Assembly: GCA_018398765.1 (NCBI GenBank)
Contig: JAHBMJ010004749.1
Coordinates: forward strand, 10,001 to 41,602
Reading direction: 5' to 3'
Source of the DNA: Chromera velia
Lineage: Eukaryota; Sar; Chromeraceae
Length of the DNA: 31,602 nucleotides
Both the position numbers and the translations under genes were made by a program. Below, one piece after another: positions 11,461-21,442 of the stretch. The notes below the pieces were generated by a model. The model was not told the DNA's origin. It made no database searches and saw nothing but the letters and a program-made list of their open reading frames with translations. Position 1 is the stretch's first letter; each line of letters starts with the position of its first letter.

Positions 11461-11707
11461 TCTGTCAAGCTGTTGGTGGAACCTTTTGCTCTTAAATTCT
11501 TCTCTGATGCGGGGGTGCACTCAGGCCCCCGGCATGTCTTCCGCCCTGGGAGCTGCGACGTCACCCCGCCAGGCCCGGCCACAGCTCCCGCCATGACTTA
11601 GGACCTGCGCAGTCTGACAAATATTAGAGAATATTATTAAAAATAGGAAACAAGTCAAAAATCATGGACCTGAACACTTTTATTTTTTTTTTAAATTTGC
11701 AAATGCA
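11461..11707. other. Possible LINE tail and flank of the large element
   Basis: The first ~140 bp are GC-rich and may be the 3' tail of the LINE copy; the frame stays mostly open. AT-rich sequence follows up to the target duplication of the large inverted-repeat element. Confidence 0.35.
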
Positions 11708-11714
11708 ATCGTAA
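11708..11714 (+). repeat. Candidate 7-bp target duplication, left
   Basis: ATCGTAA directly abuts the left inverted end at 11715 and recurs at 23517-23523 directly after the right end. Confidence 0.6.
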
Positions 11715-11750
11715 CTAGGGGTTATTTTCAAAAAAAAAAAAAAACGGTCA
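11715..11750 (+). repeat. Left terminal inverted repeat of the large element
   Basis: Matches the reverse complement of 23479-23516 with about three mismatches and a 2-nt indel, including an identical 14-nt A tract. Confidence 0.7.
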
Positions 11751-11859
11751 AGAAAAATTTATTATTTTTTTTTTTGCTTTTTGATGATGATCTCCATCAA
11801 GACATAACAACCATATATAATAGCTTACAATACAAAAGCAACAGCTCTAACATATTGGG

Positions 11860-12130
11860 GGATAATGGAGGGAAATGGGCCCCCCATATATACCCTATTT
11901 CTGAAAAATGGGCCATATATTTTATGAGGGGTACATAAGTGATATATAGAGCTCAAATTTAATCCAAAAATTAGTTTTAAGCTTTTTTTAATCATATTTG
12001 CTGCTTAGAAAGCCAAAGAATAATTTTGAATACATAAAAAATATATATACAAAAATGGGGGGAAAATGGGGTACCCCATTTTCCAATACCCCATTATACC
12101 CCATTTATACCCTATTATACCCTATTTCAA
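11860..12130. repeat. CCCCATTT/AAATGGGG palindromic modules, left arm
   Basis: Clusters of ATGGGG and its complement (for example GGGGTACCCCATTTTCC near 12067) can fold back on themselves. Similar clusters recur at about 13365-13443, 21590-21660, 21755-21825, 23090-23190 and 23325-23390, always inside the large element. Confidence 0.75.
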
Positions 12131-12189
12131 AATTATAGCATTTTTTAATGTTTTTAAAGCCTAAAACAAGCTCTAATAGGTTTTTAAAC

Positions 12190-13206
12190 ACTTAAACATG
12201 CGTTGTCAATGTTTTTAAATGACTTTTTGGTCATCTCAACTATCGATATAGGCTGCGATTCCAATTCCATCTTCAGAGATGCAAAAAATTCATCCACAAA
12301 ATCATAGTCATCCCACTATTTTCCATCCGTAAGGCCATCTGTCTTCCCCTTAAACCTAGCCTTACACTCGCTTTCCGCTTCGCCGCTAAAAGTGAAAGCT
12401 TCCAGTGTTCCTTCAATTTAGACCAGCAAATCTAAATCTTCGTCTCTTCATGTTTCTGGAAGAATGCCTTTTTTGTGACTGAGCCAACCAGGACGGTCCC
12501 TGGCCAGTTAATAAAGATTAGACATACACTCTGCCTCACTAGAACTCTCTCTAGCTTCCACTTATGTAAAAAAAGCTGCTGGTGTAGGAGCTCCCACTCA
12601 GACTTTGCTCTCCCGCCCTGTTGCAAGGAGCGCCGATAGAGGTCGATCTCTACCTCTAGTTTTTGCATTATGCAATGCAAAGATAAATAAACTTGCAAAT
12701 AGATCTAAAAATTCTGTAAAAGCAAGCTAAAATAGACATGCAGCTTTTTGACTACTTCTTTTGAGGTCTTTTCCAGACTGACGTTAAGGCGCTCATCCTC
12801 CGACAAGTTTTCCGTCTTCATCTTCTCTAGCTTCTTCAGCTTCTTTTCGTCAAGAACTAGGTCGAGAAGCCCCTCTGCTTTTCCACTTACATATATGCAA
12901 TACGTGATAGATACATTTAATGAAATTCAATTATGAAGAAGAAAGCTAATGTTCAAAACCTAAACGCCGGACAAAGCCAACTGAGACAGCACTGCTGCCA
13001 CTGCAGCACTTTGAGACCGGCTGACCTTTCTGTTGAAAAATGGGCACCCCCTGCTCAAAAAGTGTCTCCTTCACCAAAGGTTCGAGCCAGGAGATGTCAT
13101 TAAAGAAATGACAGCAAAAAGATGTTTTAAATTCCTTGCAGAAGATGACTGATATAAAAAATTGTGCAGAAACTGTGTGTAGTGAGTCAAAACATGTCAC
13201 ATTCAC
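12190..13206 (-). pseudogene. Decayed, probably intron-containing coding region of the large element, function unknown
   Basis: On the minus strand several protein-like segments follow one another. One ends QPVSKCCSGSSAVSVGFVRR (12960-13206). A Lys/Leu/Glu-rich segment starts EGLLDLVLDEKKLKKLEKMK (about 12725-12875). A third is QKLEVEIDLYRRSLQQGGRA and on to HKWKLERVLVRQS (12432-12680). A fourth includes AFTFSGEAESECKARFKGK and, after one stop, WDDYDFVDEFFASLKME (about 12190-12420). The two Lys/Glu-rich ones look helical or coiled-coil. Stops and frame changes between them may be introns or decay. I do not recognise the family. Position and strand suggest it belonged to the parent element, but a captured gene is possible. 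Confidence 0.4.
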
Positions 13207-13435
13207 TACTATTCTTTAAACTTATATTTCTCTCTATATATATAGTTTAGCAATTAAGAGGAAACATAGTGAAAATAAAAGTTTAAGAGTCAATAAACCT
13301 TCTAATACCGCTTTAGAAGTTGTTTTGATGTTCTAACATTAAAAAAAAAATAATTTTAGAGTCCTCTATTTTTACCCCATTTCACCCGATTTTGTCCCCA
13401 TTTTTTACTTAAAGAAATTTGCCTGAAAAATGGGC

Positions 13436-13443
13436 CCCCCATT
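13436..13443 (+). repeat. 8-bp target duplication of the hAT-like element, left
   Basis: CCCCCATT abuts TAGTGACC at 13444 and is repeated exactly at 14924-14931. Confidence 0.8.
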
Positions 13444-13465
13444 TAGTGACCATGTTTGATTTGAT
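13444..13465 (+). repeat. hAT-like terminal inverted repeat, left
   Basis: 22 bp identical to the reverse complement of 14902-14923. TTTGAT-rich subterminal sequence continues to about 13495. Confidence 0.85.
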
Positions 13466-13850
13466 TATATTTGATTTGATTTGATTTGATTTGAGCTTCA
13501 ACGTCAAATATTTGATATTTGAGGTAAGATTTGAGGTTAACCTCTTAGGGTTCCTCACTGAGTTACTGACTTACTGTCACTCTGATCATTTTTCTCATAA
13601 CAATAGTTATTAGAACATTTCTGATGTGTATTTCAAAAATTTAAAAAATATATATATAAAATTATAAATTATTAGTTCCGTAAAAAAAATATGCCTGTGT
13701 GGCAGTGTATATACACTAGTCACTGAGACTCACTCTAGTACTAAGAGAGATTAATAACGTAAAATTGATAGATTTAAAATTGCATATGACTTTTTGTTGA
13801 TACGATAAAGTTAGAGCACGTACCAAAAATGAGGTGACAATCACTCAGCT

Positions 13851-14606
13851 TTATGGCACTTCCTTTTCCTCTTCTTCATGATCACTTTCTTCAATGTGAA
13901 TCGAATCGATCGGTGGTAGGAGCTGCTGAGAGCTTTTTCTCTGGCTTTTCGGCTTTCCAGGAGTGGGTGCTCCTGGGCTTCTATTCGGTTGCGAAAAGAT
14001 GACAACGGGGTGAGATGGAGAACCGTGCACACATTTGCTATTGCTGTTGGTGTTGGAACTGTCCTGTTTCTGGGCAGCTAAGCATCCAGAGTTGGTAAGT
14101 TCGGCTACTCTCTGTGCCGTGCCAGGGCCGACAACAAGCCCTTTGTGTTGGAGGTGAATATAGAGAGGTCGGTAGCCTTCCTCACCCGGAGTGATGACTT
14201 TCTCAGGAGGGGGAAGTTTCCCCCCAGCCTTCTCAGCATTTGCGTCTGCGGCCGCCTCCTTTGGTTTCAAATTGGTCCTCCTGCCGGGCCTTGCAGGAGC
14301 GGCCCCCCCTCCAGCACTGTCAGCAGCCCCCCCACTGCCTTTTCCCTTGCCTTTCTGGAACTGCTCCACACCGACAGGGAATGTGGTCGCAGCCTTTCGA
14401 CACTCGGGGTCAGGGGCATGCTGCAATCTCTCGTGGTTCACATCCAAAATGTCCCAGTCATACAGCATGTCTCCGGTGGTGAATCGGTCAAAAGCGGGGT
14501 ACCTCATCCGTGGATCCGTAAAATGTTTGCAGACGCTCAAAAAGGGGGCCGTAAAAGATGTTCCAGCACCAGAAAAGTCAACACAGCTGTTCAGGAAAAC
14601 GTTCAG
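13851..14606 (-). CDS. Unrecognised cargo protein of the hAT-like element (about 250 aa, possibly a captured gene fragment)
   Basis: The frame is open from an acceptor-like GATCAG at 14607 to a TAA at 13851, about 251 codons, with no ATG at its head, so it looks like a terminal exon rather than a complete gene. The N-terminal ~90 residues look folded (GAGTSFTAPFLSVCKHF, DMLYDWDILDVNHERLQ). A Gly/Ala/Lys/Pro-rich linker follows, then a second ordered stretch (GYRPLYIHLQHKGLVVGPG). The C-terminus is Ser/Pro-rich and ends in an acidic ESDHEEEEKEVP. GC content is clearly above that of the surrounding element. I recognise no family. It may be a host exon picked up by the element, as in Pack-type transposons, or an accessory gene of its autonomous parent. 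Confidence 0.5.
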   Translation of the reverse strand: MNVFLNSCVDFSGAGTSFTAPFLSVCKHFTDPRMRYPAFDRFTTGDMLYDWDILDVNHERLQHAPDPECRKAATTFPVGVEQFQKGKGKGSGGAADSAGGGAAPARPGRRTNLKPKEAAADANAEKAGGKLPPPEKVITPGEEGYRPLYIHLQHKGLVVGPGTAQRVAELTNSGCLAAQKQDSSNTNSNSKCVHGSPSHPVVIFSQPNRSPGAPTPGKPKSQRKSSQQLLPPIDSIHIEESDHEEEEKEVP

Positions 14607-14901
14607 CTGATCGGTTTACCCCTGTATGAAGTAAAAAGGGGTGAAACGTCAATTTCAGTGCAGCTCAAAACGTTTTTTTTTTGAGAGCAAACCATCAAGA
14701 TTTAGGTTTTTCTGAAATTTTTCATTTGAATCAGCATGCGTGATGGATCGGTACTTACAAAAGTTTTTTCAGGACCTTCATATTTGAGGTTGAAAGTCAT
14801 ATTGATCAAATATTTGATTGTATTTGATAGGTCTTTAAACACTAGGTCCTCCCTGACTGGATATTTGATTTGAGCTTAAGCCCTACCTCAAATCAAATCA
14901 A

Positions 14902-14923
14902 ATCAAATCAAACATGGTCACTA
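14902..14923 (-). repeat. hAT-like terminal inverted repeat, right
   Basis: Reverse complement of 13444-13465, perfect over 22 bp, and preceded by AAATC units mirroring the left end. Confidence 0.85.
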
Positions 14924-14931
14924 CCCCCATT
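14924..14931 (+). repeat. 8-bp target duplication of the hAT-like element, right
   Basis: Exact CCCCCATT copy of 13436-13443. The copia element begins only 16 bp further on. Confidence 0.8.
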
Positions 14932-14942
14932 TCCCTCCATTT

Positions 14943-14947
14943 TTCAG
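14943..14947 (+). repeat. 5-bp target duplication of the copia element, left
   Basis: TTCAG precedes the 5' LTR and is repeated after the 3' LTR at 21438-21442. It sits in a shared TTTTTCAGTTA string, so the exact phase is slightly ambiguous. Confidence 0.65.
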
Positions 14948-15276
14948 TTAGCAGAACGTGCAAACTAGCATGCAAGCGGGCCGGCACGGTGACCGGCCAA
15001 CCGGTCCCGCTGCACAGTGTGCCTCCAAACAGCCATGACCGGGCATGTATACGCATCTTACAGATCAATGCATGCAGAATTAATTGCATATACGTAAATA
15101 CATGTAAACAGTATAATTCAGTGATACAGAATGATAGAGTCAGATAAGTCAGAGACTTGATTAATGGTTGGAAGTGAAGTAGCCTTGCTTCACACACCTT
15201 CTGTAAACGAACATGTATAAGTGCTATATGCGCTCAAGGGCAAGGGCGCCCTTAGACAAGCAGTGTCTAGCTCTTT
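14948..15276 (+). repeat. 5' LTR
   Basis: 329 bp, matching 21119-21437 end to end with about 27 substitutions and three small gaps. It starts TTAGCAGA (the right copy has TGAGCAGA) and ends TAGCTCTTT, so the usual TG...CA ends are not both present. Confidence 0.9.
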
Positions 15277-15277
15277 C

Positions 15278-15295
15278 TGGTAACAACCCAGCGAG
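15278..15295 (+). promoter_or_regulatory. Candidate primer-binding site
   Basis: TGGTAACAACCCAGCGAG follows the 5' LTR after one base. The leading TGG fits a tRNA CCA end. I cannot name the tRNA. Confidence 0.45.
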
Positions 15296-15370
15296 AGAAT
15301 GAGTGAGTCGGGATCATTGCCGTTTCCGGTTCTACAGAATGACTAGATTTTCAAGCCCTGGTGGGATCAG

Positions 15371-16290
15371 TTGATATCGAAAACAGAAGGGGCAAAAAAG
15401 CTTTTCAGTGCCTCTGATGAGAATATCACACAGTGGCAGACAAGCAAAATTTACTCGGCAACTCATAAGCATCCAATTGTTGGAAAGTCTATCCAACATC
15501 TTTTCGATCAGAAAAATGACTCCCATAACACAACCTTCCGACATGCTGGCACGCTGAAGATAGATTGGGTCAAGTACAGGGATATCCTTTTAGACAAAAT
15601 CAAACAGCTCCTTGGAGAAACTGCGAAGGCCAAATCCAAAAAAAATGTGTGTGAATGGCGCACACTTGTGGAGAACGGCCAAGATTTCGCATCGTTTCAA
15701 CTTTTTGTCGACTTCTTCGAGGTACTGGAGAAGGAGATGAACTTCTTTCAAGGACTCAAAGGGAAAGAAGGACGTTCCTGATTCCCTGAGAGGGGAAGCT
15801 GTGTTTGCTTGTTTCCCTGCCTACAACCAAAGGATGTTGGGGACAGATTAGGATGAAAACGATCTGTCCAACTATGGGAAATTGATTGCGGAGGCAAAGA
15901 AGCTCGCAGGCAAGACCCAAACCAACATCATCACGGAACGAGCAGGAGGTCCGCCTGCCTAGCAGACCGCCACTATCAATAACATCACTCAGACGAAGAA
16001 AGCCGTAGCCGTCAAGCAGGAGGCTGCCTTTGTCGGTGGCGCTGGGTTCCCTCCAAGGGGAGGGAATAGAGGCAAAGGGTGGGGAAGAGGCAGTTCAGAG
16101 GCAGGTCATGCAAGGAAGAAGTCATGGGGGGCAAGAGAGGGGCCAAGAAATGAACCCAAACGATTGCCTAAAGTATGGCAGGGCAGGGAGACATGACCCA
16201 GAATGGTTTGAGAAGAATGATTGTCCAAGGAAGACGCACACGTGCGAGATCTGTGGGAAATACGGACACAGGCTACGTATGTGCAGGAAG
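15371..16290 (+). pseudogene. gag: copia gag remnant with CCHC zinc knuckle
   Basis: An open frame at 15371-15781 encodes a helical, charged capsid-like segment (ITQWQTSKIYSATHKHPIVG). The reading then moves frame with stops through SNYGKLIAEAKKLAGKTQ and a Gly/Arg-rich stretch at about 16040-16110. It ends in CEICGKYGHRLRMC (about 16240-16281), an exact C-x2-C-x4-H-x4-C nucleocapsid zinc knuckle that binds RNA. A second degenerate Cys-rich segment (CLKYGRAGRHDPEW) precedes it. At least two stops and one frame change make it non-functional. Confidence 0.75.
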
Positions 16291-16649
16291 AAGGGGGACA
16301 CTGCAAACACTCCCCAAACATTCTCATCCAACTCCAGAGGCAGAGGACGCCCCTATTCACAGAGGGGATGTAGAGGGATGCAAGCTGCTCGAGATGGTGG
16401 CCCCGGACAATTCAATGGCAAGGCAGCCTACTACGCTCAACATGAGAAGACTGGTCAAGGGTGTACATGCACCTGACCAATATAAGGTCAGCAGTCTTGC
16501 AGAATATCGTTTCCAGTCTAGAAAAGGTTTTCAGAAGGCAGGCCACCTTCTTGAGTGTTTTCGAAACGTAGTTTGAAACAATATGTGCATGTCTGTGCTT
16601 CTTCACTCATCTCTCTTCTCTTTGTCTCTCTGGCATTGGCAGGGTGCAG

Positions 16650-17105
16650 AGGGCCAGAGAAATTCGACAGACATCACATATAACATTCCGGATGAGGGAT
16701 AGTGCGCCCCAACCATTCTTTGTCGACGTGAAGGAGCACCACGCCTGCATGGTGGACTCCACTGAAGACGATGCAAGACCCCCAGATAAGTCAGTATCGG
16801 TCAGTCAACACAGACCTGCTGCACGCCGTCAGATGCACATCGACTCATACACTACGGCACCCATAGGATGGGAGAGAAAGCTGGGGGGAACGGTTGTCTA
16901 GAGTAGGCTATCTGACATGTTTTTTGGCCTTGCACACAAGAAGGCAGAAAAAAAGAATCGGATCTGAATCTCTCATCTTGCATGCATCATACAAAAATGC
17001 AAAGTCAGAAGGGTAGACTGGTAAGTCTTTTTTGTCATGGTCTATCTGACGCACAACCCAGTGCCGTATCTGATATGACAGGATGATGCTGAGGGGGAGA
17101 CGATT
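16650..17105 (+). other. Degenerate protease-region stretch of the copia element
   Basis: This lies between the zinc knuckle and the pre-integrase region, where copia elements encode the aspartic protease. The frame at 16644-16901 contains ACMVDSTEDDARPP, which might be a ruined D-S-G-A active site, but this is too weak to call. Confidence 0.25.
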
Positions 17106-18148
17106 TTGCGGAAAGAGGGGAAGGAATCATATGTGGTCGTCAAGGACACCAGGGGGTTCTTGGCAGAGATCATCGTTGACAGCCCAAGAGGAGATGGCTG
17201 CATAGCAAACTTTCTATTCATAGACGTCATTGTTCCCCGTACTGACAAAGTAGCAGCAGCAATGAGAGACGAAGGGAGCGTATGGGCTAAGGGGTTGTGC
17301 ACCATCGGGTTCGAAGAACTAACTCAGAGGGCAGAACTGTTACATAGGAGATCCAAGCACGTGGGCAGAGACAAGCTAGAGCCCACACTGGCCTGCAGGG
17401 GGATGCAGGCAAGGAGTGAAGACTGGAAAAGGCTTGAGACAGAGTGCTGACTGTGTCCCTTCAAAAACGCAATTATCCCCACCCTAACTCCAGTACCCAC
17501 CCAACATGAGGATGCATGTGGGCCCTTCGACATCATGTAGATTGATCACTGGTTTCTCAATAATGATGAGGTAGCAAGGCCTCACAAAATTGATACAAAT
17601 ACTGCATGTGGGTGATTGATGAGTGGGGGGGACTTCACCTTGACTACCCCCCCAGGTCACGAATTTCAAACTAATCCGTTGAGGGGTTCACAGAGTATAT
17701 CGACTTCGTTGAGTCGTTTGGGGGAGTACAATTCCAAAAGGAAGCCTTAGGGCTGAAAGCAGTAGCAGTACGCATCCGTTGTAACGATGTACTTGAATTC
17801 CGAGGGGGGGAGTTTGGAGCGTTTGCAGAGCGAAGGGGAATGAGATTCTTGGACTATCCGTCAGACTTTGGAATTAAGGGGGCTCTAAGTTTTGTGGAGG
17901 GCAAAAACAGGCATGCAAGAGCAGAGCTTGGTGCCTTCCGGGCTGAATGGAAGCACCGGTTTAGTTTATACCCCAAATCCCTCTGGGGTCACATGGCCAG
18001 AGAGATCAGCATCACTAGAGCCAAAACATACAGCAATGTGATTAGCACCTCCCAATGGAAGAAAACCTTCGGCTCTGACCCTCCCTACCATTTTTTCTGC
18101 AGAGATGTGGGTGTGTTGCGAACTGCAGAACGCTGCTGCAGAGAGTAG
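17106..18148 (+). pseudogene. copia GAG-pre-integrase and integrase remnant
   Basis: LLHRRSKHVGRDKLEPTLAC followed by CLCPFKN (after a stop) fits the H-H-C-C zinc-binding pre-integrase region. Further on, NDVLEFRGGEFGAFAERRG and GIKGALSFVEGKNRHARAEL correspond to the integrase core pattern D-x-G-x-E-F ... N-G-x-x-E-R-x-N. Some catalytic positions appear lost, and stops with frame changes interrupt the reading at about 17540-17830. Integrase would have inserted the cDNA copy into the genome. Confidence 0.7.
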
Positions 18149-19157
18149 AATCGAACTTCCAGGGAGCGAGGTTATGTAGCTCTATGAGAAAAACAGAAAC
18201 CTTGCTGTTGTGACTCGACAGCAACCGAATTGTGACGTGTGGGACATCTGATTCATTCACATGCATCTCCACTACGTCAAGCCAGTGAAGAGGGGTATTG
18301 TAGTATGTTGAGGGGGGCCTGAATGGGTCCCCGAGAGCAACGAATCATAGCAGCAGCAGCCTTACGCCATTCTCCCTTCTTCTGAAGAGTTCTTCCAGAA
18401 TGACTTCCTTCCCACCCCCCCTATCCAAGGAGATGCATCCAATGGGGGGGTGAATGGTCACGCCTCCGATGGGGGGGTGCAGCAAGCCAATAGACAGATA
18501 GCAGTCCCAGAGCAGCATGGGGCTGATGTACCACTAATTTCATAGGAACGCTACACAGGCATCCTTGTACAGGGAAGGAACAACCAGCTGGTCCCCATGG
18601 CTATGACTCGAAAGGCATTCAAATGGACCATCCCTGTCTCCTCACTGTCAAAGCAGCTAGATGATACCTAAAAATTTTTTGGCATCTCCTCAAATGTGCG
18701 CAAAGCAGATATACTGCGTTATTTCGAGATTGTGGGGGGTCGTTTTCCTTCTGCAATCGAAGCACAGATCTCACCCCCTCTCCCATTGTAGGCGGGGGGG
18801 TGTAGTAACAATCAAGCACCTGCTCAAAAAAAGGGAGATGGAGACAGAGAGGGAAAGGACGAGTCACCTGACGGGAGAGACCCCGAACCGAAACACAGTG
18901 ATGATGAGGATTCTCTCTTCGGAGAGAACTTCCTCACACCCGATGCCCTGACAGAAGGGCAGTTAAGTAGAAACAGAAATAGACAGGAAGAGAGACAAAG
19001 AGAGGGAGACGAGATAGACAATAAACAGGCACAGGCTGCGGGGCCTCCGGGGGCAGACCTTGGAGATGAGCCTCCTGCAGATAACGTCTTCAAAATCTTC
19101 CTTGCTCGTCCCCACGACTGCTTCTACCTAGGACCGGACTCCGAGCATCCTCTTATA
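18149..19157 (+). other. copia linker between integrase and reverse transcriptase
   Basis: Broken frames with many G7/C7 runs (18412, 18446, 18472, 18793) that probably mark frameshifts. No domain is recognised. Copia elements usually have a variable, acidic linker here. Confidence 0.5.
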
Positions 19158-20242
19158 TTGTTAGTCCCTGACAACTTCAAGCAGGGATCCACGCAAACCC
19201 TTGCACTCCCAAAAGAGGTCGAGAGGGGAGACTTCGATGAGGCATGCAGAGACGAGTGGCTGAAAAACATTGTAGGTAAAGGGGTTCTAGGTAGGGTGGT
19301 CAACAGAAAAGAAATGGATCGACTCTGTCATACGCATAGGTTGGAGACTCACTTGGAAAGAGAAAGAAACCAAGCAGGCAGAGAAAGAAAAGGAAGAGAA
19401 CAGGCAGAAGGAAGGGAAGGCAGGAACTGATCAGCAGTCAAAACGATAGGGCAGACGGTTTTCAGGGAGACAGAAAGGCGCATGCAGCAGCCTTGCAAGT
19501 ACAAGGGCAGGAATTTCAAAGGAAAGATGAAAGAGAATGAACCAAGACAGGCAAAGCCAGAGAATAGAAAGCCAAAAGCAAGATGCTTCAGAAAGGGTTT
19601 CACAGACAAAAGAGTGGTTGACACTTATGTAGGAACACCTTCTATCTGGGCAATTCTTATGTTCTGCATTTTGTCTTTAACTTTCCATCTCTCTCGTTTT
19701 ATGGAGGACATCTCTGGAGCGTTCCTCACTACCTCTGACAAGAATGAAAAGAGAGCCATAGTCATCATTCCTGATTGGCTGCCGCATATTCTAGCCAAGA
19801 ATTCAATGCATATGAAGAGATAAACGACAAAGACTACAAGACTCTCAGAAAAGCAGCTCTCGAAATCAAGCCGGAGGAGCTTCGATTGGTGAAAAAGGGA
19901 CTCAGAGTCTATGGAATGCCCTGCTCAGGCAACATCTTTGACAAAAGCCTTGGAGGAGTCCAGGGTGAGGCAGAATATGAACGAGTAGAGACAAAGGTGG
20001 CAGTTAAAAGAGGTGAGGCAGATGAGCACGCTGTGGGTGTCCAAATCAATTGGATTGATGATGTATTCGGGGCAAGGAGGGGTAGGAAAGAGACCGCAGA
20101 AGAAATTGCATTCCTTAAAAGCAGCTTTCAATGGGGACACCTCTCCAAACTTCCCTCTGATACCAGTATCAAGTATGCCGGCATGGACTCCTCTTTCTTT
20201 AATGAGACAGTGAAGGTGTCTCAAAACTCATACAGCAGCTAG
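19158..20242 (+). pseudogene. copia reverse transcriptase remnant
   Basis: DFDEACRDEWLKNIVGKGVL matches the start of the copia RT domain (pattern: eA...ew..am..E...l). After a frame change, MEDISGAFLTTSDKNEKRA fits the D-x-x-x-A-F-L motif, and in another frame VKKGLRVYGMPCSGNIFDKS fits K-x-L-Y-G-L-K-Q. INWIDDVFGARRG is the catalytic Y-V-D-D motif with WIDD in its place. At least two frameshifts split it (near 19430-19640 and 19775-19823). Confidence 0.8.
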
Positions 20243-20389
20243 GGGGGTCAACACAGATGCCCTTCGGAGAACGATCGGAGAAAAGAGAAAGAAGGGGGAA
20301 GTAAAAGCCACAGAACTCGAACCCGCAACCGAAATGGAGAAAGAGGGGGGATTGGAGCCGCTCATGTGGAGTATCAATGGTGTGTTACA

Positions 20390-21040
20390 TTAGATGGAGC
20401 GTACATAACCCTCCAGACGTATCTGGATAGATGAGCTCAGTTGCTACTCCACCCGACCAATGGCATGCAGGAGAGTTGTCAGAGCAGCAGTCAGGGTCCT
20501 AGAAATGCTAAAGAAAAAGAAAGAGCCGATCCATCTGCGGATACTGAAACGATTTAAGAGAGTCATACTAGCTGTACAGGGTGACAGTTCCTACTCCTGA
20601 ACGACCTACACTGGAAAGTTGGGTTGGCTGATATTCTTGGTTGAAGAAGGATAGACTCCAGAGACAGCAAATTAAATGCAGGAAGCCAACCCGTGGCAGA
20701 ACATCATAGCATGGTACACTGAACGCTATAACCACAAACGTGGAAGTAGCATAGCAGTAGAAGCAACTAGCTTCGAAAGCGTCATCAAGCATCTTCCCCG
20801 TTTGAAAACACTCGCAACCCACCTGTAGGGTCAGGAACCGAAAGTACAATTCTTTACTGATTGCAACCCGTTCTTCAAACAGTTGAGGATGGGTATAGCA
20901 GCAGACGAAACCTCACAGGGGATGCTTGATTTTATGATACGGGAACTCAGACGGACCAGAAGGTCAGTAACTTGATGCAAGAAAGAGGTTCAGATATCAG
21001 TGGCCAACACGCTGACTAAGCCGTGTTGGCCTGGGAAGGA
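20390..21040 (+). pseudogene. copia RNase H remnant
   Basis: This stretch is heavily interrupted. The terminal VANTLTKPCWPG (about 20998-21035) matches the conserved A-D-x-L-T-K-P end of copia RNase H. The central catalytic motifs are not readable in one frame. Confidence 0.6.
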
Positions 21041-21106
21041 ATTTTCATGAGCAGAGAAAAACAAATGACAGAACAAGGATAACAGAAGAAAGACATAGAT
21101 CTTTGT

Positions 21107-21118
21107 AAGATGGGGGAG
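21107..21118 (+). promoter_or_regulatory. Polypurine tract before the 3' LTR
   Basis: AAGATGGGGGAG, interrupted by one T, ends immediately before the 3' LTR, where plus-strand DNA synthesis is primed in LTR elements. Confidence 0.7.
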
Positions 21119-21437
21119 TGAGCAGAATGTGCAAGCTAGCGTGCAAGCGGGCCGGCACCGGCCAACTAGTCCCGCTGCACAGCGTGCCTCCAGAGAGCCA
21201 TGACCGAGCATGTACGCATCTTGCAGATCAATGCATACAAAATTAATTGCATGTACGTAAATGTATGTAAACAGTAATTCAGCGATATAGAATGATGGAG
21301 TCAGATAAGTTAGAGACTTGATTGATGGTTGGAAGTGAAGTAGCCTTGCTTCACACACCTTCTATAAACGAACACGTATAAGTGCTGTGTGCGCTCAAGG
21401 GCAAGGGCACCCCTAGACAAGCAGTGTCTAGCTCTTT
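21119..21437 (+). repeat. 3' LTR
   Basis: 319 bp, the partner of 14948-15276. It begins TGAGCAGAATGTG and ends GTCTAGCTCTTT, followed by TTCAG. Confidence 0.9.
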
Positions 21438-21442
21438 TTCAG
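21438..21442 (+). repeat. 5-bp target duplication of the copia element, right
   Basis: TTCAG, matching 14943-14947. Confidence 0.65.

Larger units (their letters stand above)
13444..14923. mobile_element. hAT-like non-autonomous transposon (1.48 kb) with cargo ORF
   Basis: The ends are perfect 22-bp inverted repeats starting TAGTGACCATGTTTGATTTG, continuing into TTTGAT-type tandem units on both sides. Exact 8-bp target duplications (CCCCCATT) flank the element. Eight-bp duplications and terminal T-A-R-N-G are hallmarks of the hAT superfamily. There is no recognisable hAT transposase or dimerisation motif; the interior is dominated by one GC-richer minus-strand ORF. It inserted into one of the CCCCATTT modules of the large element, so it is younger than that element. 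Confidence 0.8.
14948..21437 (+). mobile_element. Ty1/copia LTR retrotransposon, full length but decayed (6.5 kb)
   Basis: Two direct LTRs, a primer-binding-like site, gag with a CCHC knuckle, then integrase, reverse transcriptase and RNase H pieces in that order, a purine tract and a 5-bp target duplication. Integrase before reverse transcriptase is diagnostic of the Ty1/copia (Pseudoviridae) type. Many stops and frameshifts break gag and pol, so the copy cannot be autonomous. By eye the LTRs are about 91% identical, so insertion is not recent. It inserted 16 bp from the hAT-like element, within a module of the large element. Confidence 0.9.
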
